Part shown: positions 1 to 8,621 of the stretch, in pieces
How positions within the stretch are numbered: the first letter of the stretch is position 1
Layout of the letters: every line of letters starts with the position of its first letter
DNA from: Armatimonadota bacterium
GTDB taxonomy: Bacteria; Armatimonadota; Fimbriimonadia; Fimbriimonadales; Fimbriimonadaceae
Length of the DNA: 64,000 nt
Reading direction: 5' to 3'
Assembly (NCBI GenBank): GCA_037138755.1
Contig: JBAXHT010000001.1
Coordinates: forward strand, 1,583,805-1,647,804
Made by a program: the position numbers and the translations under genes
The notes under the pieces: model-generated
Seen by the model: only the letters and a program-made list of their open reading frames with translations
The model's database searches: none
What the model was told of the DNA's origin: nothing

Positions 1-129
1 GATCGGCTTTTCCTGAATCACTTGCCCCTTCGCATTGGCGTCATAAGGAGTTGCGGGCTGCTGCTCCGAAGAGCAACCAGTCAGAGCCAAAGCGGCAATA
101 CTGAGAACTGCAATAATTGAGGTATTCAT
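1..129 (-). CDS. Small lipoprotein, partial
   Basis: This frame starts at an ATG at 129 and runs off the window edge, so only the first 43 residues are seen. They form a lipoprotein signal: a hydrophobic stretch (SIIAVLSIAALAL) and a lipobox LTGC with Cys at residue 19, followed by a hydrophilic Ser/Gln/Pro-rich segment. The protein is probably attached to a membrane by lipid. It lies 55 bases downstream of the prepilin-like gene on the same strand, the same order as three other prepilin/lipoprotein pairs in this window. Function unknown. Confidence 0.75.
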   Translation of the reverse strand, partial: MNTSIIAVLSIAALALTGCSSEQQPATPYDANAKGQVIQEKPI

Positions 130-140
130 ATTAAGATGGG

Positions 141-166
141 TCTGACCCCTGCGAACCGGGGTCAGA
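141..166. promoter_or_regulatory. Intercistronic hairpin between prepilin and lipoprotein
   Basis: The 9-base arm TCTGACCCC at 141-149 pairs perfectly with 158-166 around an 8-base loop. There is no T-run on either side, so it is more likely an mRNA processing or stability element, or a partial attenuator, than a full terminator. Similar hairpins lie between two of the other prepilin/lipoprotein pairs. Confidence 0.55.
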
Positions 167-184
167 AGGTGACTTAAGAAGTGG

Positions 185-1057
185 TTAGTTCCACTCCTTG
201 AACTGTCGCATGCGGTTGTTGAAGTAAGGAACCCATCCGGTTCGGTTTGGATCGAACAGATTCCAGAGACCCCAAACGTTCTGCTGGTTCGACTGCAAGC
301 CGTTGGTGTGTTTTGCGTGGCTGTCGAAGAATGTGATGTTCATTCCCCGATTGATCGGTTGAACACACGCAAATTGCGCAGGAGCCGTGATGTCCGTGGT
401 TGTGAAGCCACCTTGGTTGCTGGTACAGCTCCAGGTTAAAGCCCAGATCTGCACGTCGGGATAAGGCATTCTAGTTGGAACGATCATCGCCGTACCGGCG
501 TGGTTCTGAAGAACTCCGAGGTTGCCGGAACGTCCGGTTCGGCCACCGCCGAATTCGGGCCACCATGGCCATCCGCCGGCACCCATTTCGTCAGTACCTG
601 CTTCAGGGTTGATGGCGTACGAACGAGGGTATCGAGTCGTTTCGTCGCCTGCTCCGGCCGGAACCAAGTTTGAAGTGGATGCAGTTGACCAATTGGCGTC
701 GTTTGCGGGTGATTGGAATATTCCGCCGCTGGTGCGGTTGGTGTTGACCACGCCGACCACGCCGGTTCCACCATTCTTCACGTATGGATAGATGATATCT
801 TTCCAGCTAATGAAGTTAACTGTGTTTGGCCAAACCGCGTTGTTATAGTCCCTCATAGGAGGAACGCAATCGTCATTATCCGAGTTGTAGATCATCATGC
901 TGGTACCCAGCTGCTTCATGTTCGACAAGTCGGCGGTCTTCTTTGCCGCTAGTTTGGCTTGGGCAAAAACGGGGAAGAGAATTGCCGCCAAAATTGCGAT
1001 TATCGCAATGACGACAAGGAGTTCGATGAGCGTAAACGCTCGATGATTCATTTTCAT
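185..1057 (-). CDS. Prepilin-type (type II pseudopilin-like, DUF1559-type) protein
   Basis: 290 aa. The N-terminus has a short basic leader and the class III/prepilin motif [16 protein letters not shown] followed by FPVFAQAK, the site where a prepilin peptidase would cut and N-methylate Phe. [12 protein letters not shown] segment near residue 55 and an FFDSHAK box near residue 250 match the other three prepilin-like proteins here. Such proteins assemble into pseudopili or are displayed at the cell surface; the exact role in this phylum is unclear. The ATG at 1057 overlaps the lacI-type stop by 4 bases (ATGA), implying translational coupling; an alternative ATG lies two codons in. A small lipoprotein gene follows. 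Confidence 0.88.
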   Translation of the reverse strand: MKMNHRAFTLIELLVVIAIIAILAAILFPVFAQAKLAAKKTADLSNMKQLGTSMMIYNSDNDDCVPPMRDYNNAVWPNTVNFISWKDIIYPYVKNGGTGVVGVVNTNRTSGGIFQSPANDANWSTASTSNLVPAGAGDETTRYPRSYAINPEAGTDEMGAGGWPWWPEFGGGRTGRSGNLGVLQNHAGTAMIVPTRMPYPDVQIWALTWSCTSNQGGFTTTDITAPAQFACVQPINRGMNITFFDSHAKHTNGLQSNQQNVWGLWNLFDPNRTGWVPYFNNRMRQFKEWN

Positions 1058-2082
1058 GGGTTTAGTTCCTTCTTTGGAGCTGATGTTGAGTCTCGTACGA
1101 TGAGTTGCGTTGCATAAGGCTTGGATGGCTCGACCGGCCGGCTGTTGATATGGTCTAGCAGCATGGCGACGGCGTCCCGTCCCATTCGACCTGCCGGTTG
1201 CCGAATCGTGGTGAGCGGTGGGTTTGTAGCTTCGGCATGGACGAAGTCGTCGAATCCGATGACACTCAGGTCATCAGGAACGTGAAGGCGAAGATGGTAT
1301 GCGGCCCGCATGGCTCCGATCGCAATCTCGTCAGTCAAGCAAACGAGAGCGGTCGGTCGGTCTTTGCGGCTCAGAATTTCGGTTGCCGATTTTTGTGCCT
1401 TGACCGGACTGAGACCAGACCGCCCAATCCATTCTTCAGGCGGCATCAGTCCCCGAGATCGAAGCTCCGAAAGAAGCACATCGCAGCGGGTGACGATATC
1501 AGGAATATAGTCGTCGCCAACCATTGCGCCGATCTTGGTATGACCAAGATCGACCATGTGCTCAACCATTTGGCGGATACCCATAGCATTGTCCACCCTG
1601 AGCATGAAGGGATCGTCGGTGGCAGTACCGGAGAGCGTGACGAACGGAGTTCGCCTGCGGACACACGCCTCGCGAACCGGGTCGAGCAAAGGGTCTCCGC
1701 TGAAGATGAGACCATCAACTCGGCCGTCCGTGAGCAAATCGACAAACTCCGAATGAGGCATGCGCCCGTGTTGGGCGAACACCATAAAGTCGTAATGAAG
1801 CTCCTCACAACCGATCATGATGCCGTTCAAGATGTTTTGCGTATAAGGAATCAACAAGGCGAAATCGTTCGGTCGAGCAGGGACGAAGCCAACAATCCCG
1901 CTTCGCTTGGCACTCAGAGATTTCGCGATTCGATTGGGGCGGTAATCCATCTCTTTGGCTGCATCGAGTACTCGCTGTCGAACTTCGGGTGCAACAGGGC
2001 GTGGCCCGTTATTGAGCGCGTAGCTCACCGTGCTCACGGAGAGGTTTAAGTGCCTTGCAATATCCCGAATCTTTGTTGCCAT
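1054..2082 (-). CDS. LacI-family transcriptional regulator
   Basis: 342 aa, the usual length of the family. Residues 4-50 form the LacI helix-turn-helix ([19 protein letters not shown]) and hinge region ([17 protein letters not shown]); residues 60-335 form a periplasmic-binding-protein-like sensor domain ending with the typical [11 protein letters not shown] and TTIRQP motifs. It presumably responds to a sugar. A 35-base perfect inverted repeat lies directly upstream, overlapping its likely promoter, and a related palindrome is at the start of the GH63-like gene, so autoregulation and control of that enzyme are likely. Its stop codon overlaps the start of the prepilin-like gene, which puts a surface protein under the same control. 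Confidence 0.95.
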   Translation of the reverse strand: MATKIRDIARHLNLSVSTVSYALNNGPRPVAPEVRQRVLDAAKEMDYRPNRIAKSLSAKRSGIVGFVPARPNDFALLIPYTQNILNGIMIGCEELHYDFMVFAQHGRMPHSEFVDLLTDGRVDGLIFSGDPLLDPVREACVRRRTPFVTLSGTATDDPFMLRVDNAMGIRQMVEHMVDLGHTKIGAMVGDDYIPDIVTRCDVLLSELRSRGLMPPEEWIGRSGLSPVKAQKSATEILSRKDRPTALVCLTDEIAIGAMRAAYHLRLHVPDDLSVIGFDDFVHAEATNPPLTTIRQPAGRMGRDAVAMLLDHINSRPVEPSKPYATQLIVRDSTSAPKKELNP

Positions 2083-2085
2083 TTG

Positions 2086-2120
2086 GTTATCGAACCGGTT
2101 CGACGAACCGGTTCGATAAC
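2086..2120. promoter_or_regulatory. Double LacI-type operator, 35-base perfect inverted repeat
   Basis: Two copies of the 12-base palindrome CGAACCGGTTCG, at 2091-2102 and 2104-2115, are separated by one base, and the flanks GTTAT/ATAAC extend the symmetry to 17+1+17 bases. The central ACCGGT with a CG core is typical of LacI/GalR-family operators. The repeat starts 4 bases upstream of the lacI-type ATG and touches the predicted -10 box, so bound repressor would block transcription initiation of the regulator itself. Confidence 0.85.
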
Positions 2121-2126
2121 ACTATA
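2121..2126 (-). promoter_or_regulatory. Probable -10 box of the lacI-type gene
   Basis: Read on the minus strand this is TATAGT, immediately upstream of the double operator. The matching -35 region is weak (GATCTG at a 17-base spacing). Supported mainly by its position. Confidence 0.45.
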
Positions 2127-2172
2127 CACGAAAATTGCAAAACCAGATCAGCAAATCGACAAAAAATGAAAA

Positions 2173-3324
2173 TCAGGGGCTTCCGAGTGCAAACTCAATC
2201 ACAAAAGCCGCCGTCCAACCAAACTGTTCGGCACCGAGACCCTTCCCGGTACGACTGTCGTAATACTCGTATAGGTAAGTCTCTTCGGCGTCACACCACC
2301 CCAAAATCCGCTCCCGATAAGCCTCCGCCAAGTCTGCTCGATCATAGCGCCGGAACCCTTCGGTCGCGAACCAGGCAACATTGAGCCACATCGGACCCCT
2401 CCAATACTGGTCGCTCCGATACTCAGGATGCGAGTAGCTGACCGTGGGCATTCCCGGAAAGAACGCCTCCCCCGAAGCTGCGATTGCAAGCATCGCTTCT
2501 GCCCGGTCAAGCGGCGCAATTCCGCAAAACAACGGCATAAATGAAGCCGGGCTCAAGGCCTTGCTGAAGTCGCCGCCGCGCAGTCGATCGCCATAGCACT
2601 GCGCCGTGTCATCCCACAGCCTTGCATTTATCTCATTTCCAAGCGAACTCGCCCTTGCTCGCCAATGTTCAGCTCCTTCCAAGCCCAACTCATTAGCGAA
2701 GAAATCCATGCTCCGATACAGCATCACCATAAAGCAGTTCAAATCAATCGGATGGACCTTTGTGGCTCCGCCATCCCAACGGGGCGAGTTGTCCCATCCA
2801 GACTCCAGTCCAGCCTCGTGCTCAATGTCCGTTGGGGTGTCCTCTTTGGGTTCGCTTGAGTAGTGGAACAGGCCCTCTGCATCACCCCCACGCTGCTCGC
2901 GCCAGAATTCCTCGTACCGCGCAAGCTTCGGATAGGCCATCGCCAAGAACTCTCGATCCGGACTCCGGCGGTAAATCTGCTCCAGCGCCCAAGGCATGAC
3001 AGGCGGTTTTCCAATGTGGTCGATGACACGACCATCGGGCCACACTACGTCAACAAGCATTCCGTCCGGCCGCTGGTTCTCTAGGAAAAGCGCAATCTGG
3101 TCGTAGGCTAGCGCTGGGTCCCAACGCACAGTCGCCAGGGCATGAAAAGCATTATCCCAATTCCAAACTCCAGGATAGGTTCTCGGGGACGGACAAATCC
3201 CTCGCCGAGGAGACCAAGATGCTTCGGCGATAATGTTCGATTCTAGCGTCGCTACGGCGCGCTCAACCAAACGTCGGTCTCGGGGCGAAAGGGAGGAGAG
3301 ATCGAGCTCTGTCGTGATTTTCAT
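2173..3324 (-). CDS. GH63-like (MGH1-type) glycoside hydrolase
   Basis: 383 aa with the (alpha/alpha)6-barrel signatures of GH63/GH37-type inverting glucosidases: WNWDNAFHA near residue 55, ESGWDNSPRWD near 175, YWRGPMWLNVAW near 310 and the C-terminal GAEQFGWTAAFV. Relatives hydrolyse alpha-glucosides such as mannosylglycerate, glucosylglycerate or trehalose-like substrates; the substrate here is not determined. No signal peptide is seen, so it is probably cytoplasmic. An 18-base palindrome with the LacI core directly abuts the ATG, leaving no room for a normal ribosome binding site, so the mRNA may be leaderless or the start may lie further in. The operator ties it to the downstream LacI-type regulator. 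Confidence 0.82.
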   Translation of the reverse strand: MKITTELDLSSLSPRDRRLVERAVATLESNIIAEASWSPRRGICPSPRTYPGVWNWDNAFHALATVRWDPALAYDQIALFLENQRPDGMLVDVVWPDGRVIDHIGKPPVMPWALEQIYRRSPDREFLAMAYPKLARYEEFWREQRGGDAEGLFHYSSEPKEDTPTDIEHEAGLESGWDNSPRWDGGATKVHPIDLNCFMVMLYRSMDFFANELGLEGAEHWRARASSLGNEINARLWDDTAQCYGDRLRGGDFSKALSPASFMPLFCGIAPLDRAEAMLAIAASGEAFFPGMPTVSYSHPEYRSDQYWRGPMWLNVAWFATEGFRRYDRADLAEAYRERILGWCDAEETYLYEYYDSRTGKGLGAEQFGWTAAFVIEFALGSP

Positions 3325-3342
3325 TGTCGAACCGGTTCGACA
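3325..3342. promoter_or_regulatory. LacI-type operator at the GH63-like start codon
   Basis: The sequence TGTCGAACCGGTTCGACA is a perfect 18-base palindrome containing the same CGAACCGGTTCG core as the double operator before the lacI-type gene. It touches the ATG of the GH63-like gene, so repressor binding would cover the transcription start. Confidence 0.85.
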
Positions 3343-3359
3343 TACATTGTGACATGTTC

Positions 3360-3404
3360 AAACCCAATACGCGGCGAGAGAAACTCTCGCCGCGTATTGG
3401 GTTT
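3360..3404. terminator. Strong terminator after fusA
   Basis: A 21-base perfect stem (3360-3380 with 3384-3404) with a 3-base loop lies 17 bases after the fusA stop codon. The plus-strand side is followed by a longer T-run than the minus-strand side, so it may work in both directions. It ends the str operon and separates it from the sugar-regulated genes. Confidence 0.85.
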
Positions 3405-3421
3405 TTTCTTGGGGAGGAGCC

Positions 3422-5578
3422 TTAGCCGCGTCCGCCTTGGGCCTTCGAGATGATCTCGTTGGCTACGCTGTTCGGAACTTGCTCGTAGTGCGAAGGGGTG
3501 ACGTTCGGCTGAGCGCGGCCCTGGGTGAGGGAGCGCAGAGTTGTGACGTATCCGAACATTTCGGAAAGAGGCACAACGGCTTCAACGACAGTAACTCCGC
3601 CTGGAGCTGGGTTCATGCCTTCGATGCGTCCGCGTCGACCGTTGATGTCGCCGACGACGTCTCCCACGTTGGTGTCCGGGGTGGTGACTTCAACGTGCAT
3701 GATAGGCTCCTTGATGATCGGGTTAGCCTTCTTCATGCCTTCTTTGAAGGCGAGGATTCCGGCTTGCTTGAACGCGTTTTCGTTCGAGTCAACATCGTGG
3801 TAGCTACCATCGGTAACTCGGACCAGCACGTCGACGACCGGGTAACCAGCCTGAACGCCTGCGAGCATTGCTTCGCGGACACCTTTTTCGATTGCCGGGA
3901 TGTACTCCTTCGGAATCGAACCACCAACGACCTTGTTCTCAAAGATGAAGCCTTGGCCAATCTCAAGCGGCTCCATTTCGATGGTACAGACTCCGTACTG
4001 ACCGGAACCACCCGACTGTCGAACGAACCGACCTTCGGCTTTGGACTTGCCAAGAATGGTTTCTCGGTAAGCAACCTGCGGCTTGCCCTGGTTTGCCTGA
4101 ACTCCGAACTCTCGGTTCAATCGGTCAACGATGATTTCAAGGTGAAGCTCACCCATTCCGGAAATGATCGTTTGACCCGATTCAGCATCGGTTTGAACTC
4201 GGAAGGTTGGATCTTCCTGAGCAAGTCGGCCAAGCGAAGTGCCCAGCTTTTCCTGGTCTGCCTTCGACTTCGGCTCGATAGCGATTTGGATAACCGGCTC
4301 AGGGAACTTGATGGCTTCGAGAGCGACTGGATTGTTTGGATCGCAGATCGTATAACCGGTGATGATGTCGCCAAGACCGATGACGCCAACGATTTCGCCG
4401 GCGTAAACCTCATCGATGTCGTTTCGGTTGTTAGCATGCATCTCGAGGATTCGTCCAACGCGCTCGCTTCGGGTTCGGATTTCGTTGGTGGAAGGATCTC
4501 GGTAGACGATCGCGACCGGTGAACCCTTCTTAAGGGAGCCCGAGTAGACGCGAAGGAAGGTGAGACGACCGACGAACTTGTCGCTCATGATTTTGAACGC
4601 CAGCGCACTGAATGGCTCGGCATCGCTGATCTTCCGGGTCATCGCCTCTTCGGTGTCAGGGTTAACGCAGTCAACTTCCACGCGCTCAAGCGGCGAAGGA
4701 AGGAAGTCGCAAACCGCGTCAATCATCGCTTGGACACCCTTGTTCTTGAACGACGATCCGGAGATCATCGGGAACATCTTAAGAGCGATGGTGCCGCGTC
4801 GGATGGCGTCTCGGATTTCCTCGACAGAGATATCTTCGCCTTCGAGGAACTTCATTGCGATGTCGTCATCGAAGTCGCCGATGGACTCGAGCATCTTCTC
4901 GCGCCACTCGTTTGCCATTTCCTGCATGTCAGCCGGGATAGCTCCGACTTCGAAAACCTTTCCGTCGTCGTTCTTATAGAGCGTGGCCTCCATGGTGATG
5001 AGGTCAACGTAACCCTGGTAGTTCGACTCAGCACCGATCGGAATCTGGATTGGAGCGACGTTTGCGCCCAGTCTTTCCTTAATTCGGTTATAAACCGAGA
5101 AGAAGTCAGCACCAAGTCGGTCCATCTTGTTCACGTAGATAACGCGAGGAACCTTGTACTTTGTGGCCTGTCGCCAAACGGTTTCGGACTGTGGCTGAAC
5201 GCCGCCAACTGCGCAGAAAACTGCAACGCATCCGTCAAGGACGCGAAGGGATCGCTCAACTTCAACCGTAAAGTCAACGTGACCTGGGGTGTCGATGATG
5301 TTGATCTTGTATTCGTGGTCGCTGTTGCTCTTGCCGCCGTCTGCTTCGAAGCGGGTTCGCTTCCAAGCTGCCGTGGTTGCAGCCGAGGTAATGGTGATTC
5401 CTCGCTCCTGCTCTTGCTCCATCCAGTCCATGGTTGCTGCACCATCGTGGACCTCACCAATTTTGTGGGTTCGTCCGGTGTAGTAAAGGATTCGTTCGGT
5501 TGTTGTTGTCTTACCGGCGTCAATGTGCGCGGCAATGCCGATGTTCCGAACGAGGTCGAGTGGGTGGCTACGGGGCAT
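3422..5578 (-). CDS. fusA: Translation elongation factor G
   Basis: 718 aa ribosome translocase GTPase. The G domain shows the P-loop AHIDAGKTT (residues about 17-25), RGITITSAA in switch I, DTPGHVDF (G3) and NKMD (G4). The later domains are full length and end with the usual [13 protein letters not shown] segment of domain V. A short hydrophilic insertion (about 15 residues, [11 protein letters not shown]) lies between switch I and the G3 motif. It is the last gene of an rpsL-rpsG-fusA operon; no tuf gene follows, a strong terminator does. Confidence 0.98.
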   Translation of the reverse strand: MPRSHPLDLVRNIGIAAHIDAGKTTTTERILYYTGRTHKIGEVHDGAATMDWMEQEQERGITITSAATTAAWKRTRFEADGGKSNSDHEYKINIIDTPGHVDFTVEVERSLRVLDGCVAVFCAVGGVQPQSETVWRQATKYKVPRVIYVNKMDRLGADFFSVYNRIKERLGANVAPIQIPIGAESNYQGYVDLITMEATLYKNDDGKVFEVGAIPADMQEMANEWREKMLESIGDFDDDIAMKFLEGEDISVEEIRDAIRRGTIALKMFPMISGSSFKNKGVQAMIDAVCDFLPSPLERVEVDCVNPDTEEAMTRKISDAEPFSALAFKIMSDKFVGRLTFLRVYSGSLKKGSPVAIVYRDPSTNEIRTRSERVGRILEMHANNRNDIDEVYAGEIVGVIGLGDIITGYTICDPNNPVALEAIKFPEPVIQIAIEPKSKADQEKLGTSLGRLAQEDPTFRVQTDAESGQTIISGMGELHLEIIVDRLNREFGVQANQGKPQVAYRETILGKSKAEGRFVRQSGGSGQYGVCTIEMEPLEIGQGFIFENKVVGGSIPKEYIPAIEKGVREAMLAGVQAGYPVVDVLVRVTDGSYHDVDSNENAFKQAGILAFKEGMKKANPIIKEPIMHVEVTTPDTNVGDVVGDINGRRGRIEGMNPAPGGVTVVEAVVPLSEMFGYVTTLRSLTQGRAQPNVTPSHYEQVPNSVANEIISKAQGGRG

Positions 5579-5627
5579 GGTGTTTTCTCTTTTTCTAGTG
5601 AGTTTTCTAGTGTCTTTCGTGATGTGA

Positions 5628-5646
5628 CCCCGGCACTAGACCGGGG
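5628..5646. promoter_or_regulatory. Hairpin between rpsG and fusA
   Basis: CCCCGG at 5628-5633 pairs with 5641-5646 around a 7-base loop in the 90-base rpsG-fusA gap, which also holds three CTAG-containing repeats. It could adjust the relative expression of fusA; no T-run follows, so it is not a clear terminator. Confidence 0.35.
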
Positions 5647-5668
5647 CCCAAATAGATATACGTAAGGA

Positions 5669-6139
5669 TCAGAACCGATAGTGCGCGAAAGCTCGGTTGG
5701 ACTCTGCCATCTTGTGAGCATCTTCTCGCTTCTTGATCGCGGATCCGTTGTTGTTGTATGCATCGAGCAGCTCGTTGCTGAGCTTTTCGACCATCGACTT
5801 ACCGGATCGCTTACGTGCGGCGGCGATCAGCCAGCGGAAGGCCAGCATTCGTCGTCGCTCAGGGCGAACTTCCATCGGAACTTGGTAGGTCTGACCACCA
5901 ACGCGTCGTGGTCGAACTTCGACCGCGGGGGTGACGTTGTGGATCGCCTTCTCGAAAGCTTCGATCGCAGGAACGCCTGTCTTCTCTTCGACAATCTGCA
6001 TTGCCTGGTAGAAAATGTATTCCGACTTTCCGCGCTTTCCGCTGAGCATCATTCGGTTGATGAACCGTGCTGCGAGTTCCGATCCGTAGATTGGGTCTGG
6101 AGCAATAAATCGTTTTGGAGCTGCACCTTTTCGTGGCAT
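5669..6139 (-). CDS. rpsG: Small ribosomal subunit protein uS7
   Basis: 156 aa, the standard bacterial length. It shows the conserved uS7 sequence from MPRKG through RFINRMMLSGKRGKSE, VEVRPRRVGGQTYQVP and the RRRMLAFRWL and ESNRAFAHYRF segments. The protein nucleates the 30S head and in some bacteria represses the str operon translationally. Its ATG shares one base with the rpsL stop codon (TAATG), so translation is probably coupled. Confidence 0.98.
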   Translation of the reverse strand: MPRKGAAPKRFIAPDPIYGSELAARFINRMMLSGKRGKSEYIFYQAMQIVEEKTGVPAIEAFEKAIHNVTPAVEVRPRRVGGQTYQVPMEVRPERRRMLAFRWLIAAARKRSGKSMVEKLSNELLDAYNNNGSAIKKREDAHKMAESNRAFAHYRF

Positions 6140-6540
6140 TACTTCTTACCTCCAGCAGCCGGCGCGCCAGCCTTTGGCTTCTTCGATCCGTACTTGGATC
6201 GACCCTGGTTTCGCTTGGAAACACCAGCGGTCTGTTGCGTACCGCGAATGATGTGGTAGCGAACGCCCGGAAGGTCCTTAACACGACCACCGCGGACGAG
6301 AACGACCGAGTGCTCCTGAAGGTTGTGTCCCTCACCTGGGATGTATGCGGTAACTTCGATTCCGTTCGTAAGTCTCACACGAGCGGTCTTTCGAAGAGCC
6401 GAGTTTGGCTTCTTAGGGGTCATGGTTCGCACGATGGTGCAAACGCCTCTCTTAAATGGGTTTTCTTTCAACGCCGGGCTCTTTGATTTGACCTTCGGCG
6501 CCTTTCGTCCCTTTCTAACTAGTTGGTTGACTGTTGGCAT
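6139..6540 (-). CDS. rpsL: Small ribosomal subunit protein uS12
   Basis: 133 aa. The start at 6540 gives the canonical [13 protein letters not shown]; a longer open frame upstream runs through the leader terminator and is not used. The decoding-centre loops [11 protein letters not shown] and [13 protein letters not shown] are intact, with lysines at the positions where streptomycin-resistance mutations occur, so a wild-type, sensitive-like allele. The C-terminus is about 9 residues longer than the common 124-residue form and is Lys/Gly/Ala-rich. First gene of the str operon. Confidence 0.98.
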   Translation of the reverse strand: MPTVNQLVRKGRKAPKVKSKSPALKENPFKRGVCTIVRTMTPKKPNSALRKTARVRLTNGIEVTAYIPGEGHNLQEHSVVLVRGGRVKDLPGVRYHIIRGTQQTAGVSKRNQGRSKYGSKKPKAGAPAAGGKK

Positions 6541-6580
6541 TTCTGATTTCCTGACGCCACTGCGCTCACTTTCGGCCAAC

Positions 6581-6605
6581 AAAAAACCCCTGCTTTGCAC
6601 AGGGG
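6581..6605 (-). terminator. Terminator/attenuator in the rpsL leader
   Basis: On the minus strand a CCCCTG/CAGGGG stem (6587-6592 with 6600-6605, 7-base loop) is followed by six T residues. It lies 41 bases before the rpsL start and downstream of the probable promoter, so transcripts must read through it: an arrangement expected for attenuation. Confidence 0.75.
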
Positions 6606-6714
6606 CAATCGAGTCGATGTTAAATAGTGTTTAACCAGTCTCGATTCCCAATCTGTTGCCCTCCTGAACGATGGCGGTCCACAAAAGCGCGAGGCGCAAT
6701 CATAGACAGCATAA

Positions 6715-6744
6715 ATTGTGACGCATCGAATGGTGCATTGTCAA
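6715..6744 (-). promoter_or_regulatory. rpsL: Probable promoter of the str operon
   Basis: On the minus strand a perfect -35 box TTGACA (6739-6744) is followed after 18 bases by CACAAT (6715-6720), 4 of 6 matches to the -10 consensus. The predicted transcript start would give a leader of about 170 bases before rpsL. Confidence 0.5.
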
Positions 6745-6926
6745 CCGGTAACGTTTGGAGTGCGCGGCGCCAGCCGCGCTTTTGATTGCAGATTAAAAGC
6801 TCTTCCAAGTAAATCGCCCCGCCCTACTGGCCGGAGTAAATCTCTCTCACCAACATTGGGACCGTCGAGGGACAAAGCTCGGGCAAAGTCGGGGCACTCC
6901 GAATGAATCTGTAATACTATGCAAGA

Positions 6927-8012
6927 ATGACAAGAGCCGAGCGACCCATAGCTGTATCGCTACTAGCAACGTTCCTATTTGGCTGCCGCCAGCTCCCACC
7001 CCCCGCCAACTCACCACCTCCACCTCCCGCCTCCGAACAGCTCAGCGAATCCCAACTCACAACCCTCACCAAGAACTGGAACTGCATCTACACCTTCAAA
7101 GATCGCGTTTACTTCGGGAAGCCCGCCGACCACGCAAAGGGAATATTCATCGAAGAAGCCGAACTCGCCGACACGTTCGCATTCTCCACCGACGGCACCA
7201 AACTCGCCTACTGGCGGCTCGATGCCTCCGGAAAAATGCCCAACGGTCCCGACGCCCACCGTCACTCACTCATCATCAAAGATCTCAAAACCAGCGACGC
7301 AACCACCGTCACAAAGGAACAGGGAACCGCCGACACTCCCGGCGAACAACTCTCATTTAGCTACGACGGAAAATACCTCGCGTACGCCTACGGCAATAAG
7401 CTCCAGATTGTCCCCCTCAGTGGGGCATGGAAGTACACCTACCAGGGACGTGCCGTGACCGGCTTCCCCGAAGCCGTCAACTTCGCCCCCGACGGAAAGC
7501 ACATCGCCTTCTCCCGAGACGGAGACGTGTTTCAAGGCCAAGATCTACGCATCGACAACCTACAAGAAGATCGCAAAGGTGCCGTCTTCCAACCCTTCGA
7601 CGCCAACAGAATTGCCCCCCTAGCCGAGTTCTTCGACTCCGAAGGTGGGAGTTCCTCCACCCCAACCTATGCAAAGCAAGTTTATTGGCTTCCCGGCTCC
7701 AATTCTCTCCTAGCCGTAGTGGCCCGCCAGGGCGGCTCCGGCTGGCGGTGCGTCGCACTACTCAAACGCCCGAAAGATGAAGACGCACCTTACCAAGGCA
7801 CTGGCCCTGTGAATTACGGCTGGGAGGCGAAGTGGGTGACACCTCGCGAGGAAATGACCTTTAATACCTCGATCTGCCCCGACCAAAAGCACTGGACAAG
7901 CCAGCACGCTGGCAGACTTCATTTCTATGACCTCGAAGGAAATGAAGTCGGCTCCCTCCCCGCCATTGACGTCATCACTGGCGATCAAATTATTGCTTGG
8001 GCTCCGAAGTAG
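6927..8012 (+). CDS. Lipoprotein with TolB/WD40-like repeats
   Basis: 361 aa. The N-terminus has an n-region with Arg residues, a hydrophobic core (SLLATFLFG) and Cys at about residue 20, followed by a Pro-rich linker (LPPPANSPPPPPAS), consistent with a surface-anchored lipoprotein. The body contains repeated beta-propeller-like blades with the pattern FSxDGxxLAY/FAPDGKHIAFSRDGD, as in TolB or WD40-type proteins. No enzymatic motif is seen. Its stop codon directly abuts the stop of the convergent downstream gene (TAG then CTA). Confidence 0.7.
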   Translation: MTRAERPIAVSLLATFLFGCRQLPPPANSPPPPPASEQLSESQLTTLTKNWNCIYTFKDRVYFGKPADHAKGIFIEEAELADTFAFSTDGTKLAYWRLDASGKMPNGPDAHRHSLIIKDLKTSDATTVTKEQGTADTPGEQLSFSYDGKYLAYAYGNKLQIVPLSGAWKYTYQGRAVTGFPEAVNFAPDGKHIAFSRDGDVFQGQDLRIDNLQEDRKGAVFQPFDANRIAPLAEFFDSEGGSSSTPTYAKQVYWLPGSNSLLAVVARQGGSGWRCVALLKRPKDEDAPYQGTGPVNYGWEAKWVTPREEMTFNTSICPDQKHWTSQHAGRLHFYDLEGNEVGSLPAIDVITGDQIIAWAPK

Positions 8013-8621
8013 CTACCCCCGACTCCGAGCCTCATAATCCGCCTTGTACATCGCAACCCCCGCCCGAGCCGCGTCGGAGTCAATCTTTTGCAAACGACCC
8101 CAGATGATCGCTCGGAAATTTGGGATTGGGAACAGAGTGCCGCCCAGGCGCGCAACGAACTCATCATCCAACATTATGCTCATCGCCAGAGCGGCGAGAG
8201 ACTCTCCCTCGTAGGGGTCTTCCGCCTCCGTCACTGCGGCCAAAAGAGCGTCTACCACCGAGCGATCCTCGTCGGTCAGGGCGCGGGGGTAGATCCAGCC
8301 GACGTCCTCGTAGTCAAAAACATCCCTCGATGGTGTGTTCGAAACGAGACCCTCGAAAAATTCGGCGACGCTCGGGGCGAGCATCTTGTCCATTCCGTCG
8401 TGCTTCCGTTGCATCACGTACCCCGTTGCCGGGCCATGGACGATGACCGCGATCTCGTCGCTCTGAAAATCGTTGTGCATAAAGAACGCCCAGGAATCGT
8501 AGACGGATGGTTCAAACGCGGCCCGATCGAGCCCTTTCGACTCCTCGAATTCGATCATCTGACCGGGGAAGCTGTCAAACTTGATGGCGTCGCCAATCGC
8601 GTAGATTTCGAGTAGCTCCAC
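8013..8621 (-). CDS. Possible SUKH (SMI1/KNR4-like) family protein
   Basis: 202 aa from the GTG at 8621, the only ordinary start codon in this frame. Recognisable features are an LPVELLEIYAIGDAI-type start followed by a middle part with VYDSWAFFMHNDF, FVGP-like VIVHGPATGYV and FEGLVSN, which resembles the SUKH fold pattern (LPeelleLY, then buried strands and a terminal FeeFLe helix). SUKH proteins include immunity proteins against polymorphic toxins and other roles; no toxin gene is seen nearby. The open frame continues upstream of the GTG with sequence that fits the missing N-terminal helix (see the next entry). Assignment is tentative. Confidence 0.5.
   Translation of the reverse strand: MELLEIYAIGDAIKFDSFPGQMIEFEESKGLDRAAFEPSVYDSWAFFMHNDFQSDEIAVIVHGPATGYVMQRKHDGMDKMLAPSVAEFFEGLVSNTPSRDVFDYEDVGWIYPRALTDEDRSVVDALLAAVTEAEDPYEGESLAALAMSIMLDDEFVARLGGTLFPIPNFRAIIWGRLQKIDSDAARAGVAMYKADYEARSRG

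Larger units (their letters stand above)
6541..6926. other. Intergenic region with the str leader; no gene recognised
   Basis: This 386-base gap between rpsL and the divergent lipoprotein gene contains the str operon promoter, its leader of roughly 170 bases with an internal terminator hairpin, and a short leader frame. Nothing tRNA-like was found. The part from 6750 to 6926, which should hold the promoter of the plus-strand lipoprotein gene, shows no clear motif. Confidence 0.6.

Noticed and set aside
1198-2049. Long open frame on the plus strand opposite the lacI-type gene
   Set aside because: It is antisense to a clear LacI-family gene and shows no domain; codon structure of the real gene explains it.
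3437-5665. Two long plus-strand frames opposite fusA
   Set aside because: They mirror the fusA coding frame; no recognisable motifs or start signals.
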